DNA from: Bacillota bacterium
Lineage (GTDB): Bacteria; Bacillota; Negativicutes; Sporomusales; Sporomusaceae
DNA: 64,000 nt
Assembly (NCBI GenBank): GCA_017889705.1
Contig: JAGGAB010000026.1
Span: 35,063 to 99,062 of the forward strand
Direction: 5' to 3'
Made by a program: the position numbers and the translations under genes. A model generated the notes under the pieces. It ran no database searches. It worked only from the letters and a program-made list of their open reading frames with translations, and was not told where the DNA came from. This document shows positions 42,712 to 50,560 of the stretch, in pieces (position 1 is the stretch's first letter; each line of letters begins with the position of its first letter).

Positions 42712-43656
42712 ATGTGCTTGAAATCATCTGTAGTTACAGTTACTTTGAACCCGGCAATTGATAAAACAGTTGTTGTTGAAAAACTTAATGTTGGCGGCTT
42801 GAATCGTGTTCAAAGTGTGCGGATGGACCCAGGCGGCAAGGGCATTAATGTTGCCAAGGTGCTCAATCAATTTGGGGTCCGGGTTACGGCCGCGGGATTA
42901 ATTGCCGGTACTCAAGGCCAGAACCTGCTGAACTATCTGTCTTTGGAAAAAATTGCGGCCAGCTTTTTGCCAATAGCCGGTGAAACACGGACAAATTTAA
43001 AAATAGTGGATAACAGCTCCAACTGCACGACCGAAATTAATGAAGCTGGTTTTGTGGTGGGATATACGGAAATTGACAGGTTTAAAACTCAGCTTTCCGA
43101 GCTTCTCAACGATGCTGCCTACCTGGTTTTAAGCGGGAGCCTGCCGCCTGGTGTCGGGACTGGTATTTATCGCGAATTGGTGGAGCTCGCTAAGGGTAAA
43201 GGGGTAAAAACCATACTGGATGCCGATGATGCGGCGCTTCTTGAAGGAATTCAAGCAGCACCTTTCGCTATTAAGCCCAATATTCACGAACTGGAAAAAT
43301 TAGCAGGTATTGAATTGGCGGATGACCGGGAGGTTATCCGGGCAGCCCGGACGATTTTGGCCCAAGGTATTGAACTCATCATTGTTTCCATGGGGTCGCA
43401 AGGTGCCATCATTATGGACAAAACGGCAACCTACCGGGTGCGGACTGAGCCGATCGTACCCCAAAGCACGGTAGGGGCAGGAGACTCCATGGTTGCCGTA
43501 CTGGCCTATTCGCTGCTGAATCGCTATTCTTTGGAAGAAACGGCACAATGGGTTACGGCTGCGGGGACGGTAACGGCTTCAAAGCCGGGCACGCAGGTAT
43601 GTTCTTTAGCGGAAGTCCGGCAATTTATAGATAAGGTAAAAATTAACAGACTATAG
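42712..43656 (+). CDS. fruK: 1-phosphofructokinase
   Basis: A 314-residue PfkB-family kinase that turns fructose 1-phosphate into fructose 1,6-bisphosphate. Marks are VTLNPAIDKTV at the N-terminus, GGKGINVAKVLNQFG (about 42), LSGSLPPGV and the catalytic STVGAGDSMVAV (about 252). Two starts fit the AGGAGG site: ATG 42712 (short spacing) and TTG 42718. The gene is 7 bp after fruR and part of the operon. Confidence 0.93.
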   Translation: MCLKSSVVTVTLNPAIDKTVVVEKLNVGGLNRVQSVRMDPGGKGINVAKVLNQFGVRVTAAGLIAGTQGQNLLNYLSLEKIAASFLPIAGETRTNLKIVDNSSNCTTEINEAGFVVGYTEIDRFKTQLSELLNDAAYLVLSGSLPPGVGTGIYRELVELAKGKGVKTILDADDAALLEGIQAAPFAIKPNIHELEKLAGIELADDREVIRAARTILAQGIELIIVSMGSQGAIIMDKTATYRVRTEPIVPQSTVGAGDSMVAVLAYSLLNRYSLEETAQWVTAAGTVTASKPGTQVCSLAEVRQFIDKVKINRL

Positions 43657-43692
43657 AAACGCAATAATAAAAAAATGGGGGAGGATTTTGGG

Positions 43693-45066
43693 ATGAAAAA
43701 GATTCTTGCGGTGACAGCATGTCCGACAGGTATAGCGCATACCTATATGGCGGCCGAAGCCTTGCTACAGGCAGCTAAGGAGAAAAATGTTGAGATTAAG
43801 GTTGAAACCCGTGGAGCAGTGGGGATTGAAAATGAATTAACCGCGGCGGATATTGCCGAAGCTCATGCGATTATTGTTGCCGCAGCTACCGATGTGGAAG
43901 AATCACGCTTTGCCGGTAAGCCGGTTGTAAAAGTCGCTATTGGGCAAGCCATTAAAGATCCCCGGAGCATCATTGAAGAAGCATTGGCCGTGAAGCCGTC
44001 TGCCCAAGAATTTATTGATCAGGCGGCGCAAAACAAAGCCGTGAAAAAAGCACAAATAACCGGGCCCTATAAACATCTGATGACCGGTGTGTCCTATATG
44101 CTGCCTGTTGTTGTTGCCGGCGGCCTCTTAATTGCTATTTCATTTATATTCGGCATTGAAGCTTTCAAACAGCAAGGAACATTGGCGGCCGCGCTGATGG
44201 ATATCGGCGGCGGTACGGCGTTTGCTTTGATGGTGCCGGTTCTTGCGGGGTTTATCGCCTTCTCGATTGCGGAAAAACCGGGTCTTGCGCCGGGCCTTAT
44301 TGGCGGGATGCTGGCATCTAAAGTCGGAGCAGGTTTTCTTGGCGGGATTATTGCCGGATTTTTGGCCGGCTATGTGACCAAATGGATGAAAGAAAACATC
44401 AAGCTGCCCAAGAATTTTGCCGGTTTGGTACCTATATTGATTATTCCTTTCTTTGGCAGCGCCATTGTTGGCTTGATGATGGTGTATGTGATTGGCGGCC
44501 CGATGAAAGCGATAATGGACGCGCTTAGCGGCTGGCTTACGAATCTTGGTTCCGGCAATGCCGGTATGCTGGGACTCCTTTTAGGAGCGATGATGGCCTT
44601 TGATATGGGCGGGCCGGTAAATAAAGCAGCCTATACCTTTGCGGTCGGACTGCTGGGCAGTGGACTTTACGGACCGATTGCTGCCGTAATGGCTGCAGGA
44701 ATGACGCCTCCTCTCGGGTTATGGCTGGCGACTGTCCTTGCGCCGAAAAAGTTTTCCGATGAAGAGCGGGAGGCAGGCAAGGCAGCGGGCGTACTGGGAA
44801 TTTCGTTTATCACGGAAGGGGCTATTCCGTTTGCTGCTGCCGATCCTTTCCGGATTATTCCCTCGATTATGGCCGGGTCGGCAGTGGCCGGTGCGTTATC
44901 AATGGCTCTGGGCGCCACATTAAGGGCGCCGCATGGCGGGATTTTCGTTCTGATGATTCCTAATGCAGTGGGCAATTTGGTTATGTATGTGCTTTCGATT
45001 GTGGCCGGAACAGTTGTGACTGCGCTATTGGTCAGTCTGGTAAAGAAGAATAAAACGTCTGCCTAA
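43693..45066 (+). CDS. Fructose PTS enzyme IIBC
   Basis: A 457-residue fructose PTS protein. The IIB domain (residues 1-100) has the phospho-Cys motif TACPTGIAHTYMAAEAL. The IIC domain has about eight TM segments with GGLLIAISFIFGIEAF, GGPVNKAAYTFAVGLL and ISFITEGAIPFAAADP. IIA is encoded separately downstream. ATG 43693 follows GGGGGAGG; the ORF also opens at 43675. It phosphorylates fructose at C1 during uptake. Confidence 0.93.
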   Translation: MKKILAVTACPTGIAHTYMAAEALLQAAKEKNVEIKVETRGAVGIENELTAADIAEAHAIIVAAATDVEESRFAGKPVVKVAIGQAIKDPRSIIEEALAVKPSAQEFIDQAAQNKAVKKAQITGPYKHLMTGVSYMLPVVVAGGLLIAISFIFGIEAFKQQGTLAAALMDIGGGTAFALMVPVLAGFIAFSIAEKPGLAPGLIGGMLASKVGAGFLGGIIAGFLAGYVTKWMKENIKLPKNFAGLVPILIIPFFGSAIVGLMMVYVIGGPMKAIMDALSGWLTNLGSGNAGMLGLLLGAMMAFDMGGPVNKAAYTFAVGLLGSGLYGPIAAVMAAGMTPPLGLWLATVLAPKKFSDEEREAGKAAGVLGISFITEGAIPFAAADPFRIIPSIMAGSAVAGALSMALGATLRAPHGGIFVLMIPNAVGNLVMYVLSIVAGTVVTALLVSLVKKNKTSA

Positions 45067-45126
45067 AGGCGAATAAATAAAACAACACAGCAGTGTTTTT
45101 CAACTACCGGGAGGTGCAACGAATTA

Positions 45127-45579
45127 ATGGAGATTTTAAACATTATTAATGATGAAGCTGTTTTCTTGGAACTCAACGCCGCAAGCCGTGAAGAATGCTT
45201 GCAGATCATGATTGACGGTATGGAAAAGGCCGGATTTGTCAAGGATAAGGCTGCTTATTTGGCAGCGGTGAATGAACGGGAACAAAAAGGCTCAACAGGC
45301 ATTGGGTTCGGGGTGGCCATTCCGCACGGCAAATCCGGCGGCGTCGTTTCCGCCGGCCTGGCCTTTGCCCGGCTGGCGAATCCGGTTGACTGGAATTCGC
45401 TTGACGGCAAGCCGGTGCAGCTTGTATTTCTGATTGGCGTATCAGACCAGGATGCCAGCAATGAGCATATGAAAATATTAATTGCCTTATCGAGAAAATT
45501 AATCCATGAGGATTTTCGGAAAAATCTATTGGCAGCAAATTCATCTGCAGAACTTTTTGAAGTTTTGCAATCGATTTAG
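45127..45579 (+). CDS. Fructose PTS enzyme IIA
   Basis: A 150-residue IIA domain of the mannitol/fructose class. The phospho-His is in GFGVAIPHGKSGGV (about residue 64), preceded by NEREQKGSTGIG. It takes phosphate from HPr and passes it to IIB. It lies between IIBC and HPr and is co-transcribed. Confidence 0.93.
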   Translation: MEILNIINDEAVFLELNAASREECLQIMIDGMEKAGFVKDKAAYLAAVNEREQKGSTGIGFGVAIPHGKSGGVVSAGLAFARLANPVDWNSLDGKPVQLVFLIGVSDQDASNEHMKILIALSRKLIHEDFRKNLLAANSSAELFEVLQSI

Positions 45580-45589
45580 GAGGTACGGC

Positions 45590-45859
45590 ATGATCGTTGT
45601 GGAAGGTATCCTGCAAAATAAGACTGGTTTTCATATTCGTCCGGCTCAGTTGTTTATGGAAAAGGCAAATGAATTTAAGGCCGGTATAAGGGTGAAAAAT
45701 GCAGAAGGAATGGAAGCTGATGGTAAAAGTATTTTGGGATTGATGACCATGGGCTTTGAATATGGGTCCAAAATTATTATTGAAGCCGATGGCGATGACG
45801 AAGAACCGGCGGCAAAAGCACTGCTGGATTTAGTTAACAGTAAATTCGGCGAGGAATAA
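45590..45859 (+). CDS. HPr-like phosphocarrier of the fructose operon
   Basis: An 89-residue HPr. The phospho-His is in TGFHIRPAQLF (residue about 15) and the regulatory Ser in DGKSILGLMTMG (about 46). That keeps HPr kinase control possible. The frame is open to 45506, but AGGAGG with correct spacing sets the start at ATG 45590. An HPr inside a fructose operon with its own EI makes the operon self-contained. Confidence 0.92.
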   Translation: MIVVEGILQNKTGFHIRPAQLFMEKANEFKAGIRVKNAEGMEADGKSILGLMTMGFEYGSKIIIEADGDDEEPAAKALLDLVNSKFGEE

Positions 45860-45879
45860 TTGGTGAAAGGTGAAAAGCT

Positions 45880-47616
45880 ATGGCTGAAATCAGATTGTCC
45901 GGTATTGGGGTTTCTGAGGGAATCCGGATGGGAAAAGCAATCCGTTATGCTCACGGTGTTCAGAATCAGCAGTTTGCGGATATTGCAGAAGCCGGCGTTG
46001 CTCAGGAACTAAAGCGGCTTGCTGAGGCGAAGGAAAAAAGTATTCAAGAAACGGAAAAGCTGATTGAACAGGCGCAGCAGACAGTCGGCACTGAAAAAGC
46101 AGGTGTCATTGCGGCTCAGAAAAGCATATTATTAGATCCGACATTTTGTCCGGAAATGGAAAAGCTGATTACTAAAAAATTATTCTCGGCTGAAAAAGCC
46201 GTTGAACAAATTGTCAAACAAGTCGCGGCAATTTTTGAGAATATGCCTAATGAGTATATGCGGGAACGGGCTGCTGACGTAAAGGATGTCGGCAGCCGGC
46301 TATTGGCCGCTCTAACAGGTGCAAAAGACATAAATTTGGCGGATATTCGCGAGGAAGTTATTCTAATTGCCGATGATCTGGCGCCCACCGATACCGTGCA
46401 GTTAAATAAAAAGTATGTACTGGCTTTTGCTACGCAAAAAGGTGGTAAAACCTCCCACACAGCGATCTTTTCCAAAACATTGGGCATTCCGGCCGTTATT
46501 GGCATTGCCACCGGCTTTGATCAGGTCCGGGACGGAGATACTGTGATTGTTGACGGTACGGGCGGCATTTGCATTATTCATCCTAGTGAAGCTACCATTC
46601 GCAGCTATTCGGAGAAGATGGCGAAGGAATCCAAGGCGGAAAGTGCCTGGCAGGCCTATGCCGCCCAAGAGGCTGTTACCCAGGACGGTCACCGGGTTGA
46701 AATCGGAGCGAATATTGGTACGGTGGCAGACGCCCGTTATGCAGTGGAACAAGGGGCGGAGGGTATAGGGTTATTACGGACCGAGCTTATTTATATGTCG
46801 GAGGCTAGTCTGCCGGACGAAGAAACCCAGTTTAATGTCTATAAAGACATTGTCCGGGTCATGGGCGATAAGCCGGTAATCATCCGCACCCTGGATATTG
46901 GTGGCGATAAAGAGCTTCCCTATTTGAAAATCCCCAAAGAAATGAATCCGTTTCTGGGGTACAGAGCCATTCGGCTCTGTCTTGATCAGAAACCTCTCTT
47001 TGTCACGCAACTGAGGGCAATTTTGCGGGCAAGTGCCTATGGCAGGATAAGAATCATGTTTCCGATGATTTCCGGTATTGAGGAATGGCGAAGCGCCAGA
47101 GCGATTGTGGAAGAAGTCAAAGGACAACTGAGAGCGGAAGGCCATGTTTTTGACGAAACCATTGAAGTGGGTATTATGGTGGAAGTACCGTCTGTGGCCG
47201 TAATGGCCGCACAATTTGCCAGGGAAGTGGACTTCTTCAGTATAGGGACCAATGATCTTGTGCAATATACGCTGGCAGTTGACCGAATGAACGAAAAAAT
47301 TGACTATTTGTACGACCATTTTAATCCCTCTATCCTAACTCTGCTCCATACTGTTGTTCAGGCTGCTCACGCGGCAGGGAAATTTGTCGGCATGTGCGGC
47401 GGTATGGCTGGAGATCCTAAAGCGGTCCCGCTGCTGCTGGCATTGGGACTGGATGAATTAAGCATGTCGGCGACTGCGATCCGCAAAGTAAAACATGCTG
47501 TCAGTCAAATGGAATTAAAGCAATGTAACGCGTTACTGGAAGCTGTCCTAAAAATGAGCACCGCGCAGGACATACGGTTAAAAGTTGATGCTTTTTGTGC
47601 CGAGAACGGGATTTGA
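45880..47616 (+). CDS. ptsI: PTS enzyme I (phosphoenolpyruvate-protein phosphotransferase)
   Basis: A 578-residue enzyme I. The phospho-His is in GGKTSHTAIFSKTLGIPA (about residue 192). The PEP-binding barrel has LLRTELIYM, RTLDIGGDKELPY, FSIGTNDLVQYTLAVDR and the catalytic Cys in GMCGGMAGD (about 505). It takes phosphate from PEP and charges HPr. It is the last gene of the fructose operon. Confidence 0.95.
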   Translation: MAEIRLSGIGVSEGIRMGKAIRYAHGVQNQQFADIAEAGVAQELKRLAEAKEKSIQETEKLIEQAQQTVGTEKAGVIAAQKSILLDPTFCPEMEKLITKKLFSAEKAVEQIVKQVAAIFENMPNEYMRERAADVKDVGSRLLAALTGAKDINLADIREEVILIADDLAPTDTVQLNKKYVLAFATQKGGKTSHTAIFSKTLGIPAVIGIATGFDQVRDGDTVIVDGTGGICIIHPSEATIRSYSEKMAKESKAESAWQAYAAQEAVTQDGHRVEIGANIGTVADARYAVEQGAEGIGLLRTELIYMSEASLPDEETQFNVYKDIVRVMGDKPVIIRTLDIGGDKELPYLKIPKEMNPFLGYRAIRLCLDQKPLFVTQLRAILRASAYGRIRIMFPMISGIEEWRSARAIVEEVKGQLRAEGHVFDETIEVGIMVEVPSVAVMAAQFAREVDFFSIGTNDLVQYTLAVDRMNEKIDYLYDHFNPSILTLLHTVVQAAHAAGKFVGMCGGMAGDPKAVPLLLALGLDELSMSATAIRKVKHAVSQMELKQCNALLEAVLKMSTAQDIRLKVDAFCAENGI

Positions 47617-47749
47617 GTCAAGCTATTCTGACGCGTAAGCACGAGAAAACCTTATATGGTTAGGATATAGAGGACATTCCTTTTTTGCAGCGCATAGTAA
47701 TAATACTAAAAGCTGACAAAGTGGGGAATGTCCCCTAGTATCCCTAGGC

Positions 47750-47822
47750 ACGACTTTCTTGGTTCACTTTAGTCTATCGCCTTTTGTCGCCTGATGCTCA
47801 CTCTCACCGTTGAGCGCTTTTT
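47750..47822 (+). repeat. 73-bp direct repeat, right copy
   Basis: A copy of the last codons of the kinase gene at 41618-41690 plus its hairpin (GACTTTCTTGGTT, CTTTAGTCTATCGCC). The copy has no upstream kinase sequence. It marks the right border of the fructose operon. Confidence 0.85.
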
Positions 47823-47869
47823 TTGTATAGGAAAACCCCGCGTTAGACGCGGGGTTTTCCTATACAAAA
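47821..47869. terminator. 23-bp perfect hairpin
   Basis: Arms 47821-47843 and 47847-47869 are perfect complements with loop TAG. A-rich and T-rich flanks on both sides suggest bidirectional termination. Confidence 0.8.
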
Positions 47870-48072
47870 AAATGGGATGCTGAACCTGTCCCATTGTCTC
47901 CCTTAATTTACTGTTCAGCAAAATTCAGTAATATTTTTGAAATTTTTACAAAATTCTTATCTTTAGCAGAGGATTTTGCAGAACCAGCTCGAACTCTGTA
48001 TAGAGGAGGTGAATACTACCAATTTAATTACATCATATCAGGTAAATATCTACTAGAGAAGGAGTGTTTGTA

Positions 48073-48552
48073 TTGAAAAGAAAAGTAACTTGTATGCTCA
48101 TTTTCTGCATGGTACTGGTTCTGGGATTTGCATCAATGGCGCAGGCCGCTCCAATCGTAAATTTAGATAAAGCAAAACTAATGATTACTGCTGCTGAACA
48201 AAAGGCAGTAGAGATCGGCTGTCCTATGGTTATTACCGTAGTTGACGAAGGCGGAAACATGGTAGCTCAGCATCGTATGGATGGGGCACTTCTAGCTAGC
48301 ATCGATATCTCTCGCGGCAAAGCCTATACTTCAGTAGCCCTCAAAATGTCCACCGAAAAACTGGCCAGTTTAACTCAGCCAGACCAGATGTTATTTGGAA
48401 TTAATACAACAGACAATGGTCGGTTGGTCATCTTTGGCGGTGGTTTACCAATTATTGAAAATGGGCAAGTCGTAGGCGGAATTGGTGTAAGCGGTGGTTC
48501 TGTAGCCCAGGATGTTGCCGTTGTTACCTCAGGCTTAGCTGCTTGGAAATAG
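48073..48552 (+). CDS. Exported GlcG/HbpS family protein
   Basis: A 159-residue protein with a signal peptide (about residues 1-24, ending in MAQAA) and a GlcG/HbpS domain: KAKLMITAAEQKAVEIGCPM, ITVVDEGGNMVAQHRMDGA, RGKAYTSVALKM and VVGGIGVSGGS. Family members bind haem or cobalamin-like ligands or serve in glycolate operons. Their role is poorly known. TTG 48073 follows AAGGAG with 8-nt spacing and is preferred to GTG 48064. Confidence 0.85.
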   Translation: MKRKVTCMLIFCMVLVLGFASMAQAAPIVNLDKAKLMITAAEQKAVEIGCPMVITVVDEGGNMVAQHRMDGALLASIDISRGKAYTSVALKMSTEKLASLTQPDQMLFGINTTDNGRLVIFGGGLPIIENGQVVGGIGVSGGSVAQDVAVVTSGLAAWK

Positions 48553-48673
48553 ACCACGGCAATATATAGATTCAGCAAAATGTATTGGGCTTTTTGCTAG
48601 CTTATTTTGTATGGACTCGTCATCTATTACTATGCTCTTTTGTTGATAGCAGGGGTTATGGGTGACTCTAGTT

Positions 48674-48727
48674 CACGCATTAAATAGACATTAGTCAAAT
48701 TATTGACTAATGTCTATTTAATGCGTG
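48674..48727. repeat. 54-bp perfect palindrome
   Basis: Arms 48674-48698 and 48703-48727 are perfect complements around loop ATTA. No T-run follows on either strand. It lies in the gap between the GlcG-like gene and the DUF523 gene. It may be a terminator without a U-tract, a binding site or a short repeat. Confidence 0.75.
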
Positions 48728-48789
48728 TTATGCTATGGAATGAATGCAAGAGTGCATAAAACTAGGAGATAGATATATGGGGTTTAAGG

Positions 48790-49197
48790 CTAGTCGATGG
48801 TACAAACTTTGATACCGTTTTCTTTAAGTAACTTTGCAAAAATACCATCTCCATTAATTAGGTGCCCAGAAAATGTACCGTCATAAATAACTCCACATCC
48901 ACAGGTAGGTGAATTTGATTTTAAGATAGCTTTGTTACAGTTAATTAATAAAGCAATTTTTAGCGCAATGGTAGCACCTATTAAATAATCGGAAGTTTGG
49001 TCCTCGCCGTTGGACGAAATAATCATTCCATTTTGTTGTTCGGCGGGGGGGCGAGGTATTGGTAAACCAGCAAGTAATTCTGGGCAAATAGGCATAGCAT
49101 CCCCTTTTTTTACCATTTCAACAACTTCAGGAATTGGATAAGAAGAACCATTATATCTGCATTCTACACCTGCTAAACAAGCACTTACTAATATCAT
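48790..49197 (-). CDS. DUF523 family protein
   Basis: A 135-residue DUF523 protein. Conserved Cys motifs are visible: SACLAGVECRYNG (residues 5-17), PICPELLAGLPIPRPPAE (about 37) and SNSPTCGCGVIYDG (about 94). They could hold a metal or iron-sulfur centre. The function is unknown. Its upstream two-thirds plus the 5' flank (48961-49272) are duplicated at 54573-54883. This copy is intact. Confidence 0.88.
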   Translation of the reverse strand: MILVSACLAGVECRYNGSSYPIPEVVEMVKKGDAMPICPELLAGLPIPRPPAEQQNGMIISSNGEDQTSDYLIGATIALKIALLINCNKAILKSNSPTCGCGVIYDGTFSGHLINGDGIFAKLLKENGIKVCTID

Positions 49198-49272
49198 AGA
49201 TTACGCCCCTTTAGTTATAAAAGTAAAATTTATTCTAATGACAAGTACAGCATATTATGGCAGTTTCCTGCA
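48961..49272 (-). repeat. 312-bp direct repeat, left copy
   Basis: The 5' part of the DUF523 gene with its promoter region. It matches 54573-54883 with a small number of substitutions and a 2-bp gap upstream of the start. The repeats enclose about 5.3 kb with four genes. Confidence 0.9.
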
Positions 49273-49596
49273 TAATTTTAAAAATTTGTACCAGTTTGCT
49301 ATAGAAATTATTTTTTTAATGAATTAAATTGAGTTTTAATAGAACAAAACTAGCGTGGACCTTCACTAATGTCGAGGTTCACGCTGTTTTGTTGAGGATA
49401 ATATTTATATACGATTGCTTACAGCGCAAGAAGCTTATATAGATTAATGGCAGAAGCTTTTTTGTAATGGAACTGTAAGGCAATCGTCATTTTTTTTCCT
49501 AGCAAATTGAAGTAGTATATAGATGTAACCTATGGATGGACAATTAATTTTTGCGAATGACTGTATAAAGAGAATCCTTAAGAAAGGGGTGCTAGT
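49273..49596. other. Intergenic region with a long hairpin
   Basis: A hairpin with arms ACAAAAC-TAGCGTGGACCTT and AGGTTCACGCTGTTTTGT lies at about 49343-49393. No gene ends here on the + strand, so its role is unclear. The rest holds the esterase promoter. No ORF was found. Confidence 0.5.
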
Positions 49597-50406
49597 TTGA
49601 AGAAGATTTTTGGCATCATTATTTTTCTATTATTTATAATAACATGTTATTGTGTTCAAAAAGGTTTTAATGTTAATGAACAGAAGGGGGTAAATATTGA
49701 ACCAGCATCAACGCTGGCAGCACATACATCAGAAACTGTTGAATCATCGACTACTTTTGTAGAAAAAAGAAATACTTTTACATATAATGACCAAAAAATT
49801 CAATACATGCTTATTTTTCCTGCGGGATACACCCAAACTACAAATCAGTGGCCAATGATTTTATTTTTACATGGGAGCTCACTTCGTGGGCAAAACATAG
49901 ATTTAGTGAAAGAATATGGACCAACTTGGGTTGCAGAAAGACGCACCGATTTTCCCTTTATCGTTCTAGCACCACAATGTCCGGAAGACGAAACTTGGTT
50001 GAATAAGTCGGATATTCTGGCGGCGTTGCTTGATGATGTTTTTACGAAATATCGTATAGATGAAGATAGAGTTTATTTGACCGGAACGAGCATGGGAGGG
50101 AACGGCACATGGAATCTAGCTTGTCTGTATCCAGAATACTTTGCAGCGATAGCTCCTCTGGCCTCGAATCCAGCAGTTCCAAACAGTTGGAATAAGCAGT
50201 TGATTTCTATGCCAATATGGGCATTTCATGGTGAAAAGGATACCATTTGTCCGCTGAAGAATGATGAAGCAATGATTAACGCGTTACTGGCACAAGGCAG
50301 CAGACCAAAGCTTACAATTTTACAAGAGCAAGGGCACAACATTGCCGGTGTATATAAAAATCAGGAACTCTATGATTGGTTTCTAACTTATACTCGGCAG
50401 CATTGA
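49597..50406 (+). CDS. Exported alpha/beta-hydrolase (esterase/peptidase family)
   Basis: A 269-residue protein with an N-terminal TM or signal anchor (residues 5-22). The alpha/beta-hydrolase core shows the oxyanion segment ILFLHGSSLRG (about 87), the nucleophile elbow TGTSMGGNG (about 163), the acid in HGEKDTICPL and His in EQGHNIAG. It resembles phospholipase/carboxylesterase and PHB-depolymerase-like proteins. The TTG follows AAAGGGG. The substrate is unknown. Confidence 0.85.
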   Translation: MKKIFGIIIFLLFIITCYCVQKGFNVNEQKGVNIEPASTLAAHTSETVESSTTFVEKRNTFTYNDQKIQYMLIFPAGYTQTTNQWPMILFLHGSSLRGQNIDLVKEYGPTWVAERRTDFPFIVLAPQCPEDETWLNKSDILAALLDDVFTKYRIDEDRVYLTGTSMGGNGTWNLACLYPEYFAAIAPLASNPAVPNSWNKQLISMPIWAFHGEKDTICPLKNDEAMINALLAQGSRPKLTILQEQGHNIAGVYKNQELYDWFLTYTRQH

Positions 50407-50464
50407 TAATATCATTAAGATGGTTATAAGGGTGTCAGGAAAGGATCAAAGGTTAAAGAAGCTT

Positions 50465-50515
50465 ACAGGGGACAGAGGAACTGTCTTGTTTTAAGACAGT
50501 TCCTCTGTCCCCTGT
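50465..50515. terminator. 23-bp perfect hairpin with GGGGACAGAGG arms
   Basis: Arms 50465-50487 and 50493-50515 match exactly around GTTTT. It lies between the convergent esterase and MocR genes and probably terminates both. The GGGGACAGAG sequence type also occurs at 9731-9765. Confidence 0.8.
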
Positions 50516-50560
50516 CTTTCCACGTAAAGCCGGCGTGACTAAAATGGTTTACTGTCTAAG

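Larger units (their letters stand above)
47617..48072. other. Intergenic region after the fructose operon
   Basis: Contains the right 73-bp direct repeat (47750-47822), a GGACATTCC/GGAATGTCC inverted pair (about 47669-47735) and a 23-bp perfect hairpin (47821-47869). It ends with the leader of the GlcG-like gene. No coding ORF is supported. Confidence 0.55.

Noticed and set aside
41618..47822. Integrative element with att sites
   Set aside because: Direct repeats are present but no integrase, relaxase or phage gene lies inside, so mobility is not claimed.
47894..48076. 60-codon + strand ORF before the GlcG-like gene
   Set aside because: No RBS, low-complexity composition, and it overlaps the leader and start of the next gene.
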